Shown: in pieces, positions 27,464 to 38,475 of the stretch | How positions within the stretch are numbered: position 1 is the first letter of the stretch | Layout of the letters: each line of letters opens with the position of its first letter | Source of the DNA: Mucilaginibacter sp. cycad4 | GTDB taxonomy: Bacteria > Bacteroidota > Bacteroidia > Sphingobacteriales > Sphingobacteriaceae | Assembly: GCF_034263275.1 (NCBI RefSeq) | Contig: NZ_CP139559.1 | Location: 2,046,001-2,110,000 of the forward strand | DNA length: 64,000 nucleotides | Direction of reading: 5' to 3' | Notes under the pieces: model-generated | The model's input: the letters and a program-made list of their open reading frames with translations, nothing else | Database searches by the model: none | What the model was told of the DNA's origin: nothing | Program-made: the position numbers and the translations under genes

Positions 27464-28450
27464 TTAGCTTATGATGATGGATGATTTATCGATTCTCGGT
27501 TGCTGGCCGCCGCGCAATATACTGTTACCTTCAAATTTTACGCTTTGATCAACGTTCCTGACCGCCGCGAAATCAGTTTCATCGAGCTGTCCGCTCTGGG
27601 CAAAAGCAGCAACCGCGTTGCCGTAGGTAATCAATTGGATATCTTCGTCGCTGATGCCGCGCATTTTCATTAGTGCAGCAGTTTTCGGTACGGCCAGGGG
27701 ATCACTGATGCCCCAATCAGCAGCCGAGTTGACCATGATCCGCTCCGGGCCATATTGCCTGGCGATTTCAACCATACGCTCATTACCCATTTTGGTGAAT
27801 GGGTAAATCGTGAATGCGGCCCAAAAACCCCGGTCAAGGACCTCTTTAACAGTCTCCTCGTTGTTATGATCAATGATGACCTTGTAAGGATCGATGCCAT
27901 GTTCTATCGCGATGTCCATACTACGGCGCGTGCCGTTTTTCTTGTCGCGGTGCGGCGTGTGGACCTGTACCGGCAGGCCGGCTTCCTTAGCCAGCTCCAG
28001 TTGCAAGCGGTAATATTTTTCTTCAGCCGCGGTTTGATCGTCGAAACCTATTTCACCGATACCCACAACACCCTCTTTATAAACAAACAGCGGAAGTAAT
28101 TCCATCACCTGTTCTGCAAGGCTTTCATTGTTTGCCTCGCGGGAGTTAAGCCCTATGGTGCAGTAATGTTTAATGCCAAACTGCGATGAGCGAAATCTTT
28201 CCCAGCCAACCAGGCTGCTGTAATAATCGCGGAAGCTATCAATGCCCGTCCGGGGCTGTCCCAGCCAAAAAGCAGGTTCTATCAGCCCCACCACACCCGC
28301 ATCGGCCATAGCCTGGTAGTCATCAGTAGTACGGGATGTCATATGTACATGCGGGTCAAAAAAACGCATACCTTTTGTGGTCGTTATATCAAATGACTCT
28401 GGTTTTTCGCCAGGTATTTGCTCTCTGTTTTCAAAATTGCTGCAACACAT
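27464..28450 (-). CDS. eboB: EboB: TatD-like metal-dependent hydrolase
   Basis: This 328-aa amidohydrolase/TatD-like TIM barrel has metal-binding FFDPHVHMTSR (residues 31-40), VGIGEIGFDDQTAAEEKYYR, LPVQVHTPHRDKK, KVIIDHNNEETVKE and NSAADWGISDPLAVPKT, i.e. the His, Glu, His, His, Asp series of the family. It lies 9 nt after eboA and 2 nt before eboC. Known TatD proteins are nucleases or deacylases; the Ebo version has no established substrate. Confidence 0.86.
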   Translation of the reverse strand: MCCSNFENREQIPGEKPESFDITTTKGMRFFDPHVHMTSRTTDDYQAMADAGVVGLIEPAFWLGQPRTGIDSFRDYYSSLVGWERFRSSQFGIKHYCTIGLNSREANNESLAEQVMELLPLFVYKEGVVGIGEIGFDDQTAAEEKYYRLQLELAKEAGLPVQVHTPHRDKKNGTRRSMDIAIEHGIDPYKVIIDHNNEETVKEVLDRGFWAAFTIYPFTKMGNERMVEIARQYGPERIMVNSAADWGISDPLAVPKTAALMKMRGISDEDIQLITYGNAVAAFAQSGQLDETDFAAVRNVDQSVKFEGNSILRGGQQPRIDKSSIIIS

Positions 28451-28459
28451 ATCCCAAAG

Positions 28460-29344
28460 TTAATTTTTTGTACCGTTAATAAATTCGTTCCAACTCGTTT
28501 TTCTGCCCGCCGCCACCTTTAAAGCACCAGCTTTCAATAATTCTTTTGCCGGCTGAAAGCTGCTTTCAGCAATAGCTAATGCCACCGCTTCCCTTTCAAG
28601 TTCGCCTAAGCCCGTTAATACTTCCCGAATGTCCTGCAGTATCGCATCATCCATAAAGGGACTTACTAATCGCCATAGCATAGGATCTGTATCCCGGCCG
28701 GCAGATTTGCGCTCGCGCGCGTAATCGATCAATGTATGTGCAAGGCTGGCATTGGCACGCTCGTCCAATCCCGTGATCAGGTCTAGCCTTTTTTCGGTGA
28801 AAAGGGCCTTTAATACCATTTGGTTCCAGGCCGGCTCGGGTAGGTTTTCTGCCGGGTAGGGGTTGTGGTACATGATCGCTTCGAGCACAACGCCCAGATT
28901 ACTGCGGTTCCCTTCCGTACAGCGCTGTACCCATATCGGGGCATAATCAAGCAGAGGTAAAGCCGAATATAAAGCGACCAATTCGTTCATTTCAGCAGCT
29001 AAAAACAGGTTCTCAATGTTCCGTTGATAACGCTCCTGATCGGTGGTATCAAGTGTTAACAACAACCATACCCTGGCAAGCCTGTCAACCGACCATCCTG
29101 CGATCGAAAAATCTTTACGGATAGCCGATAAACCAGCTTCGTTTTCTGGACCGGCATTAACCGGTGCTTTTCCTGTCCTGCGCGGCAAAGCGGCAAAGGC
29201 AGTGTTAAATGCCACGGCAGATGCAGCATGAGCTCCCTGGGCCAGCAGCCAGTCTTTGGCATCCGGGCTTATATGCCTTGCAATGAGATCTGTGAGCAGG
29301 GACTTAAATTTTTCTATATCATAAGTGAACATATCTTCAATCAT
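28460..29344 (-). CDS. eboA: EboA domain protein
   Basis: This 294-aa predominantly alpha-helical protein has the EboA pattern: SPDAKDWLLAQG, FSIAGWSVDRLARVWLLLTL, NELVALYSALPLLDY, then GNRSNLGVVLEAIMYHNPYP and LSVDERANASLAHTLIDYARER-like (LDERANASLAHTLIDYARER) and PFMDDA. No catalytic motif or signal peptide is visible. Order and orientation with eboB-F are fully consistent with the ebo cluster. Its biochemical role is unknown. Confidence 0.85.
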   Translation of the reverse strand: MIEDMFTYDIEKFKSLLTDLIARHISPDAKDWLLAQGAHAASAVAFNTAFAALPRRTGKAPVNAGPENEAGLSAIRKDFSIAGWSVDRLARVWLLLTLDTTDQERYQRNIENLFLAAEMNELVALYSALPLLDYAPIWVQRCTEGNRSNLGVVLEAIMYHNPYPAENLPEPAWNQMVLKALFTEKRLDLITGLDERANASLAHTLIDYARERKSAGRDTDPMLWRLVSPFMDDAILQDIREVLTGLGELEREAVALAIAESSFQPAKELLKAGALKVAAGRKTSWNEFINGTKN

Positions 29345-29367
29345 CAGGGTTGGCCGATCTGTGTTGC

Positions 29368-29730
29368 TCAGGCCACGATATAATTGATGAGCAATGCGCC
29401 GGCAATAATCAGCAGGCCAAAGAACTCCCTCGTTTTTTCTATATAGGGCTTGTCTGCCTGCATCGTTTCTACCAGACTTGGCTTGTTATATTTCGTTATC
29501 CAGTCGCGGACGCCATCTTTAGAAAAATAAATGATACATGCGTGAACAAGGTATATCGCGATCAAACATAGATACAACTTCGGATAAACCTGGTGAAAAA
29601 CTACCAGCCCGCAACATACCGCCGCACTAAGGTAGATCGGTACCCAAAGCCATGGATCGACATCGTTGAGGTTAAGGTAAGCGAAGACCAGGAAAGAAAG
29701 ACAGAAAATGATATTTATAATAGCAACCAT
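29368..29730 (-). CDS. TMEM220-family small membrane protein leading the ebo operon
   Basis: About 120 aa with four predicted hydrophobic segments and the TMEM220-like LNDVDPWLWVPIYLSAAVCC motif. The frame runs further up to a TTG at 29754, but the ATG at 29730 (MVAIINIIFCLSF) places a membrane segment at the very start and is preferred. It ends 23 nt before eboA, so it is probably co-transcribed. The family has no known biochemical activity; it may be a membrane partner for the ebo products. Confidence 0.75.
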   Translation of the reverse strand: MVAIINIIFCLSFLVFAYLNLNDVDPWLWVPIYLSAAVCCGLVVFHQVYPKLYLCLIAIYLVHACIIYFSKDGVRDWITKYNKPSLVETMQADKPYIEKTREFFGLLIIAGALLINYIVA

Positions 29731-30117
29731 ATTGAACAGATCGGGGCCGGGCAAATTAATAAATGTAATGTAATCTAAGGCTCATATATCAATATATATT
29801 TTCTAACGCTTGACAATTTCAGGAATGAATTCTCGTAACAATACCCACGGTTGAAAAGCGTGAGCTGTAAGTTCTGACAACTTGAACTTTAAATACTGCT
29901 AAGATTATAGCAATTGCTGGCATGAGTGGTTGCGGTAAAACCACTATGTTAAAACTGCAACAACATTGCAGCCTTGCATTTTTGCATAAGTATTATTTTA
30001 CCGTATAAGCCACTACCTTTTGACCCAACCCGCCAATTTGGATATAACCACTTAAGGGTATAACCGTCAGTGTGCTGATTATAAGTTACTTAACTCAATC
30101 TTTCGGATATGGATTAG
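29731..30117. other. Intergenic region upstream of the ebo operon
   Basis: This gap should carry the ebo promoter on the minus strand, though I could not fit a -33/-7 pair. It contains a decayed P-loop gene fragment (listed separately) and, at about 30040-30065, two short GGnTATAACC direct repeats. The rest shows nothing recognisable. Confidence 0.5.
29886..30008 (+). pseudogene. Remnant of a P-loop kinase/ATPase gene
   Basis: A 40-codon frame reads AKIIAIAGMSGCGKTTMLKL, a textbook Walker A loop after a hydrophobic strand, then a short tail ending in AFLHKYYFTV and a stop. Uridine-kinase-like proteins start in just this way, with the P-loop followed by a D-Y-Y motif; the rest of the protein is missing. 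An ATG is available only inside the P-loop (29922). I read it as the 5' end of a decayed gene. Confidence 0.5.
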
Positions 30118-31488
30118 TTAGTTGCCTTTTGTTTTTAATACCAAAGTGGTTACCAGCGAATCTAATCCTACTGTGGCCAGGTCAAGATTGACACCGGTTG
30201 CATCCTGATGAAATTTAACCTTTTTACCATGAAGCACCGAACACGTTGTAATAGTCTGTTTAATTGGCGGCAATTTAATTACGGTTTCTCCCTCCGGCAT
30301 TTTGAGCAGGTGGATGTATATATTACTGCCTTTGTAAGTAGCACCATAAAAATCATCAACGGGTTGAAAAGGCCCGGGACGCGTTTGATAAATACTTTCC
30401 CCGTTTTTTGCTAACCAGTTTCCCACTTCTTTCAGCCGGTCCACGTGCGTTGGAGGAATAACACCATCCGGGTCTGGCCCAACATTTAATAACATATTTC
30501 CGCCGCGGTCAACAGTATTAACAAGCATATTTATAATTTTTTTCAGCGGCATCAGTCGCTGAGCTTTATTATATCCCCAACTTGTTTCGTTAAGGTTCAG
30601 GCATTTCTCCCATGGGAAGGGAATAATGGGGCCCTTAACATCGCCACCGCCTTCATCTGTCTGGAAATCTCCCACCATTCCCGATCTTGGATTAATGACC
30701 ACATCCGGGTTATAGCTACGTACCATGGCATTAAGTTTTAATGGTTCCCAAAACCAGGCCGCGTCGGCATCAGTACCTTGATGCGCCAGCCAGCCGCCAT
30801 CGTACCACAAAATATCTATTTTGCCATATTTTTTCATTAACTCCTCTACCTGCCCATACGTTTGTTTCTTGAGCAAGGCTGCATTGTCAGGAAGCCCTTT
30901 CGGATCAAAATAACCCGGAAAACGCCAGTCAAGCGGGGAGTAATAAATACCAACATACAAACCCGCTTTACGGCAGGCATTTGTATACTCTTTTACAAAA
31001 TCGCGGTGAGCGATAGTTTCCCAACTATCAAAATGCTTATAACTTGAAGGGCTGTTCCAAAGGGCAAAACCATCATGATGCCTGCTCACCATTACCATAT
31101 ACTTCATACCTGCCTCTTTCGCTACTTTAGCCCATTCTGCAGCGTTAAAATGCTTCGGATTAAACTGATCAGCTAATTTGGCATATTCCTCAGCAGGTAT
31201 CTTTTGGTTGAACATCGTCCATTCGCCCGTGGCCGGGATTGAATACAAGCCCCAATGTATGAACATCCCGAATTTCTGATCTTCCCACCACTGCATCTTT
31301 TCGGGCGGAAGATTGGAACCCGGGCCCGATACGCCTTGCCCTACACCCTTTAATGAGGGGTAGACCTTACCTTTTTCCATTGATTTTCTTTCTGCGTCGC
31401 CCATTTCCTGGCTTTTTGCCGCAAAAGAATAGCTCATGAGAATTAATATAAGCCCGGTGCCAATAATTTTTATTTTTTGTTTGAGCAT
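30118..31488 (-). CDS. GH29 alpha-L-fucosidase
   Basis: This 456-aa exported glycosidase (signal peptide ending near FAAKSQ) has GH29 motifs: WWEDQKFGMFIHWGLYSIPA, FNPKHFNAAEWAKVAKEAGM, MVMVSRHHDGFALWNS, and KIDILWYDGGW with the nucleophile aspartate near residue 230. GNMLLNVGPDPDGVIP closes the catalytic domain. It would release fucose from plant glycans in the periplasm. It ends the leftward side of the xylan locus, separated from the GH43 gene by about 400 bp, so it may have its own promoter. Confidence 0.92.
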   Translation of the reverse strand: MLKQKIKIIGTGLILILMSYSFAAKSQEMGDAERKSMEKGKVYPSLKGVGQGVSGPGSNLPPEKMQWWEDQKFGMFIHWGLYSIPATGEWTMFNQKIPAEEYAKLADQFNPKHFNAAEWAKVAKEAGMKYMVMVSRHHDGFALWNSPSSYKHFDSWETIAHRDFVKEYTNACRKAGLYVGIYYSPLDWRFPGYFDPKGLPDNAALLKKQTYGQVEELMKKYGKIDILWYDGGWLAHQGTDADAAWFWEPLKLNAMVRSYNPDVVINPRSGMVGDFQTDEGGGDVKGPIIPFPWEKCLNLNETSWGYNKAQRLMPLKKIINMLVNTVDRGGNMLLNVGPDPDGVIPPTHVDRLKEVGNWLAKNGESIYQTRPGPFQPVDDFYGATYKGSNIYIHLLKMPEGETVIKLPPIKQTITTCSVLHGKKVKFHQDATGVNLDLATVGLDSLVTTLVLKTKGN

Positions 31489-31894
31489 GATTTTAGTTTA
31501 TATAATTGACAACATGGCATCTTCTCGCTTACAAAGGTTCTTTGCAATAACTTACGGCAGGGGTTGTCTTATGTTTATCTGGTTACGCGAAATTAGGTAA
31601 AACCCACGTATCAGGATTATATTAATCAGACTTTCGTTGGCATAAATCCGACCCTCTTTTGTTGGTAGGCTGTCAATGACCTTTGGTGGCAATTCATAGC
31701 TGCTTAATGGGCAACCGCCCGCTCTGTGGAATATCCCGGCATGCTTGACCCATTCGATTCTGTGTTTATCAGATCAATGGGCCGGGGCGTTAAGCGAAGT
31801 GCAAAGAATACTTAGTCGCCTTTCCGGATCATGCTGGTTAAAGGCCCCTTAATCTCAGCATTATTCTGTAAAGACCATCAGGGGCATAACTATT
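31489..31894. other. Intergenic gap between GH29 and GH43 genes
   Basis: No coding frame is convincing here. GCCCCT (31844-31849) and AGGGGC (31880-31885) could bracket a weak terminator structure for the GH43 gene that ends at 31895. The half nearer 31489 presumably holds the fucosidase promoter, but no clear consensus was found. Confidence 0.4.
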
Positions 31895-33469
31895 TTATGG
31901 TGCAGTGCTGATATGGAAAAAGTCGAAATCGACATAACCACCCGTTAACATGGTTGCATAGTTGAACAGGCCGAATCGATATCCCATAAAATGGGGAATT
32001 GTATAAGCCATCTGCAACGGCGTACCAATAGGTTCCCATTTGTGCCCGTCGAAACTATAAAAAAAGTAGGCTTTATCTGTCCGGTTAGTAAAATCGCAGC
32101 TTGCCTTAAGATAGACTGCAGGCAGCTTTAAAGGTATACGGGTTGTTTCTGTGGCCGATCCGGATTGCGCGTTATACATGACAAGCCATTTGGAGCCATG
32201 ATCTGATTTAACACCGACGAAGCCATACTTTTGTTGTAGTAAAGCCAAACCTGCAAAGTCTCCATCATTCATTTTGGAAACATCAATTAAAGTTGTTCCT
32301 GAACATTGGGGGCCAATGGTGCGTTGCGTTAACGTGTTACGTGCCGATAGGAATGTGCTGTCCAGTCGCCCGGTGGTTAATCTCAAATAACCGGGCCGCT
32401 TTTTTAACGACCATAACTGATCATCCGGGTTGTGGTTCCATTGCCACACCAAAGGCAGCATTGGCTCCCCGTTTTTACGGCTAAATTCATCCGGGGATAC
32501 AATACCCGGCATCAGGCTTTTATTTGCAGGTAAGTCCAGCGTATCAGGCGCTTTGTGATCAACACCCAATACAGGCCATCCATCTGTCCAGGTAACCGGT
32601 ACCAGGTACGGCACCCGGCCAACGGCGCCAAAATCACGAAATAAATACGCATACCAATCGCCCTTCGGGGTATTGATAAGCCCGCCCTGGGCCACGCCTT
32701 TATCCTGAAGCCCTACCTGGCCTTCGTAAGGTCCGGTCAGCTTGTCGGCCCGGTGGATTAAAACGGTACGCATTCCGCTTTTAGGCCAGCTGATATTGAA
32801 AAGGTAATATTTGCCGTTAATTTTGAACAGTTGCGAGCCTTCGGCAGGCAAACCAATATTGGGACCGGCAACGGCGCTGGCATTTTCGATCAGGATTTGC
32901 GGTTTTTTATCAGGATTGACGCCAGACAGGTCATCATTCAGTTCGGCCAGCATGATCCTGCCGCTCCCGTAAATCATATAAGCTTTGCCGTCATCGTCGA
33001 AAAAAAGTGAGTGGTCATGTAATGCCGGTTTAAAGGACATTTCTTTCCATGGGCCTTTTTCGATGTTCTTTGTGCTGTAGATATATGTCTTGTTGGTAGT
33101 GCCCGAAAATGTTGAAACGTAAAAAGTACCGTTATGATAACGTAAGCTGCTTGCCCATGAGCCCCGGCCATATGCGCTTGCTCCGTTTGCCAGGTTAAGG
33201 GCATCTCCACTGTCAAGTGTATTATATGCGTAACTTACAATGCGCCAGTTTACCAGGTCTTTCGATTTCATGATAGGCAGCCCGGGACTAAGATGCATGG
33301 TGGTGCTGCTTGCATAATAGGTATCGCCAACCCTGATCATCGATACATCCGGAACGTCTGCATAGATAATGGGGTTTTGTGCTGTTTGCGCGTTTAAAGG
33401 CATAACTGCCAGTCGCCATAAAAGGCAGGTAACTGCCAGTTTAAGAAATGCGATGTTTTTTGTTTTCAT
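31895..33469 (-). CDS. GH43 beta-xylosidase/arabinofuranosidase with C-terminal beta-sandwich domain
   Basis: This 524-aa exported enzyme has a signal peptide to about LNAQ and a five-bladed-propeller GH43 catalytic domain at about 30-320: YADVPDVSMIRVGDTYYASS with the base aspartate, HDHSLFFDDDGKAYMIYGSG, and GLPAEGSQLFKINGKYYLFN with the acid glutamate. The C-terminal 200 residues (PDQLWSLKKRPGYLRLTTGR onward) are the concanavalin-like domain of beta-xylosidases. It lies 11 nt downstream of the GH10 xylanase gene, so it should process the released xylooligosaccharides. Confidence 0.9.
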   Translation of the reverse strand: MKTKNIAFLKLAVTCLLWRLAVMPLNAQTAQNPIIYADVPDVSMIRVGDTYYASSTTMHLSPGLPIMKSKDLVNWRIVSYAYNTLDSGDALNLANGASAYGRGSWASSLRYHNGTFYVSTFSGTTNKTYIYSTKNIEKGPWKEMSFKPALHDHSLFFDDDGKAYMIYGSGRIMLAELNDDLSGVNPDKKPQILIENASAVAGPNIGLPAEGSQLFKINGKYYLFNISWPKSGMRTVLIHRADKLTGPYEGQVGLQDKGVAQGGLINTPKGDWYAYLFRDFGAVGRVPYLVPVTWTDGWPVLGVDHKAPDTLDLPANKSLMPGIVSPDEFSRKNGEPMLPLVWQWNHNPDDQLWSLKKRPGYLRLTTGRLDSTFLSARNTLTQRTIGPQCSGTTLIDVSKMNDGDFAGLALLQQKYGFVGVKSDHGSKWLVMYNAQSGSATETTRIPLKLPAVYLKASCDFTNRTDKAYFFYSFDGHKWEPIGTPLQMAYTIPHFMGYRFGLFNYATMLTGGYVDFDFFHISTAP

Positions 33470-33480
33470 TCAAGTTTATG

Positions 33481-34662
33481 TTAAAAGTTAACCACAGCCC
33501 AATATGCCTTTTTTCGCTGAAGTTTTTCATCAAACAGGAGAGGGTAGGCTTTGATAACTTTGCGGCTTGTGCCCTCGGTGGCAGCTGCGCCGCCGGCAAT
33601 ACCGCCACCACGGAAATCAAGCCAGCTGTACCGGTCTGATACATTCCAAAAAGTAACCCCGGTTATTACTTTTTTGTATTTCCTGAAGATCTCAAAGATC
33701 GCCTTATACCTTTCGGCTTGTTGGGCGGCCATGGTTTCAGTATATGCGGAATCCGGCACCGTTTGATCGCCTGCTTTATGCGGCGGGCCGGTACGTACGG
33801 TAACATCCAATTCGGTGATCTGCAGCTTTAATCCAAGCGCTGCATACTTATCCATAGCTTCAGTTATTTGTTGCAAACTGGGGTCAGTTAATTTCCAGTG
33901 GCCCTGCAGGCCTACTCCGGTGACAGGTACGCCCGCATCTTTAAGGCTCCTGAGCAATTTGCAGATCTTATCCCGCTTGGATGGAACTTCACTATTGTAA
34001 TCGTTGTAAAAAAGCTGGGCGTCTGGGTCTGCTTCATGGGCGTATTCAAACGCTTTGGCAATAAAATCCTCGCCGCAGATCTGGTACCATAACGAGTTAC
34101 GCAGGTAGTTATCGGGCTTATCATCAATGGCTTCGTTAACTACGTCCCACGCATAGATCTTACCTTTAAAATGATTGACTACTGTGGTGATATGATCTTT
34201 AAGCCGTTTCAGTAACACATCTTTACTTACCTGTTTGCCCGTGCTGTCTTTAAACATCCATGCAGGTGCCTGGGCATGCCAAAGCAAATTGTGGCCCCTG
34301 ATTTTCATGTGGTGCTCTTGCGCGAATGCTACGATGGCGTCGGCGTTTTTCCAGTTATATTCATTTTCGCGCGGATGAATGGGACCCATTTTCATATCGT
34401 TTTCCGGCGTAACACTGTTAAACTCCTTTGCAATTAGTTCTGCTTGAGGCCCGCTAAGTGCAGCCGTGTTTATTGCAACACCGATAGGAAAATATTTTCG
34501 GTAATAATCTTTCAAACCTTTATCCGGCTTGTATAGCGAATGGGTAACCCGATTTTCTCCTGTCCCAGGATGTAATGCCTGCCGGCTTGTGAACGACATA
34601 AAAGCAGCAGAGCTCATCAGCAATAACGGAAATACAAAAGATATCAAAGTTTTAAGTTTCAT
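33481..34662 (-). CDS. GH10 endo-1,4-beta-xylanase
   Basis: This 393-aa exported xylanase shows the full GH10 signature: SVTPENDMKMGPIHP (84-98), IRGHNLLWHAQAPAWM (121-136), the acid/base Glu177 in AWDVVNEAIDD and the nucleophile Glu284 in LQITELDVTV. It is a single-domain enzyme with an N-terminal signal or anchor and no carbohydrate-binding module. It cuts the xylan backbone and lies between two GH43 genes in one leftward operon. Confidence 0.95.
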   Translation of the reverse strand: MKLKTLISFVFPLLLMSSAAFMSFTSRQALHPGTGENRVTHSLYKPDKGLKDYYRKYFPIGVAINTAALSGPQAELIAKEFNSVTPENDMKMGPIHPRENEYNWKNADAIVAFAQEHHMKIRGHNLLWHAQAPAWMFKDSTGKQVSKDVLLKRLKDHITTVVNHFKGKIYAWDVVNEAIDDKPDNYLRNSLWYQICGEDFIAKAFEYAHEADPDAQLFYNDYNSEVPSKRDKICKLLRSLKDAGVPVTGVGLQGHWKLTDPSLQQITEAMDKYAALGLKLQITELDVTVRTGPPHKAGDQTVPDSAYTETMAAQQAERYKAIFEIFRKYKKVITGVTFWNVSDRYSWLDFRGGGIAGGAAATEGTSRKVIKAYPLLFDEKLQRKKAYWAVVNF

Positions 34663-34697
34663 TTTAGTAAGGAACAGTTTGACTAATGTAATCGGAT

Positions 34698-36041
34698 TTA
34701 TTTAAAGCTTATCCAGTCAATGTTGGCAGCCGTACCGCTTTTTAATACGATTACCAAGTCGGCAATTTTTGGAGGAGGCGAAGTGAGAGGGAGTTGCGTA
34801 ACCTGCCAATCGCTTCCTTTGCCAATCTTCGCTGTCGCCAGTAATTGTCCGGTGGTATTGCCAAGCCGCACCTCTATAGTTGCCGGGCCTTCCGCGTTAG
34901 CCATAACCTGCAATTCTTTAAATTTTTTGCCATTGAAGTCAACACGATTGTAACGAACCCAGCTATCGGTATTGTTGAACGTAGTCTTCCATCCGTCAAA
35001 TCTTTTTGCGGTATCAAGAAAAGAGATTTTAACGGTACTGTCCTTATCGCTGTACCTGTCAATCTGTATTTTTTCTGAGGCTTTGGTTATTCCCACGCCA
35101 CGCAGGGTTGGGATAACTTTCCTGATTGTTCCGTCGGCATTGAAAAACAGGCTGTCGCATCTTATCGACCTGTTTTTATCAAAGTTAGGTGACAGGTCAT
35201 CGTTGTGGTAAAACAGGTACCATTGATTTTTAAACCGGATGATAGACTGGTGATTGGTCCAGCAACCGGAAGCCGACTCATCCATAATCACGCCTGCAAA
35301 TTTAAAAGGCCCCATCGGATTATTTCCGGTAGCATATTCCAGCCTTTCAGTTTTATTTGCCACATGCGGATAGGTCAAATAATAAACGCCTTGACGTTCA
35401 AACAGGTAGGGGCCTTCCTTTAGCCCTTTATCCGGCAGCTCAGTTAAAATTACCGGTTCTGAAGCAAGTTCGAGCATGTTTTCCTTAAGCTTTGCGGCAT
35501 ACAGGTTACCCTGCGCCCAATACAGGTATGCCTGCCCGTCTTTATCGATAAACACATTTGGATCAATGCCGTGTACCCCTTTTATAGGTTCTTGGCGTGG
35601 GGTAAACGGGCCGTAAGGTTTATCGGCTACCGCTACACCTATGGTAAAGCCCCGGCCGTTTTCGCTGCCTTTTGCGGTTGTAGGAAAATACATATAATAT
35701 TTGCCGTTGCGGAAAATGCAGTCGGGAGCCCACATGCTGTACGAAGCCGGGTCGGCCCAGGGCACTGTGGTTTGGCTGATGATCATGCCATGATCAGTCC
35801 AATCGGTGAGGTTGGCTGATGAAAAAACATGGTAATTTTCCATGCAGAACCAACCAGGGCGGCCATGGCCGGGTGTTGCCTTAATATCATGCGATGGATA
35901 AACGTAGACCCTGTCGCCAAAAACGCGGGCCGATGGATCGGCCGTAAACTGGTCTCTGATCAATGGATTTTGTGCCACGGATCGCCCGGCAAAGCTCAGT
36001 ACTGATCCGAATAGCAATAGCCAGAACTTAATATTTTTCAT
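34698..36041 (-). CDS. GH43 family enzyme with C-terminal CBM6 (arabinofuranosidase-like)
   Basis: This 447-aa exported protein has a GH43 propeller at about 25-315: NPLIRDQFTADPSARVFGDRVYVYPSHD, MWAPDCIFRNGKYYMYFPTT, GIDPNVFIDKDGQAYLYW and GLKEGPYLFERQGVYYLTYPH. A C-terminal CBM6-like module (about 325-447) has FDGWKTTFNNTDSWVRYNRVDF and ends ADLVIVLKSGTAANIDWISFK. The combination is typical of arabinoxylan-active enzymes in Bacteroidota. It is co-oriented 35 nt upstream of the GH10 gene. Confidence 0.9.
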   Translation of the reverse strand: MKNIKFWLLLFGSVLSFAGRSVAQNPLIRDQFTADPSARVFGDRVYVYPSHDIKATPGHGRPGWFCMENYHVFSSANLTDWTDHGMIISQTTVPWADPASYSMWAPDCIFRNGKYYMYFPTTAKGSENGRGFTIGVAVADKPYGPFTPRQEPIKGVHGIDPNVFIDKDGQAYLYWAQGNLYAAKLKENMLELASEPVILTELPDKGLKEGPYLFERQGVYYLTYPHVANKTERLEYATGNNPMGPFKFAGVIMDESASGCWTNHQSIIRFKNQWYLFYHNDDLSPNFDKNRSIRCDSLFFNADGTIRKVIPTLRGVGITKASEKIQIDRYSDKDSTVKISFLDTAKRFDGWKTTFNNTDSWVRYNRVDFNGKKFKELQVMANAEGPATIEVRLGNTTGQLLATAKIGKGSDWQVTQLPLTSPPPKIADLVIVLKSGTAANIDWISFK

Positions 36042-36076
36042 GAAACGAATGTATTGATCTGATTTTTGATCGTTAA

Positions 36077-38059
<1,983 letters not shown>

Positions 38060-38311
38060 TTAGTTTTTGCTCGTTTGAGGAATACCCGAAAGTAGGGCAA
38101 GCACTTTGCTGTGGTTAACACAAATCATGATAATGATAGCACGAATGTTTAAGGCCAAAAAAATAACTAATAAACCAGGTTGGCGAAAATAAATGGGCGA
38201 AAGGTAAATGTAGCGGCTGTTTGCTGTTGATTGATGGAACTTTTGGTTAAGTTATTGATTGTGAGTTTGTTTTGAAGGTTTATGAATTCCCGGATAGTGG
38301 TTTACCTGCAT

Positions 38312-38326
38312 TGATTGTAACAATCA
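38312..38326. promoter_or_regulatory. Perfect 7-1-7 palindrome TGATTGTAACAATCA
   Basis: TGATTGT, a central A, and ACAATCA form an exact inverted repeat 150 bp upstream of the GH9 start codon. Its form is that of a dimeric repressor or activator site, but it does not resemble the LacI-type operators at 42430 and 47281. Confidence 0.4.
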
Positions 38327-38475
38327 TATAGCTTTTTTACCGCAGAGGAGTGTAGATACATTCGTGGTATCAAAATATTGGATTGTGGTAGCAAACCAGC
38401 TTTTGTACGGATACTTTCGTACGGTCCGTAATCGGTATGCCCGATCATAAACTTCTATAATCAATATTATAAACC

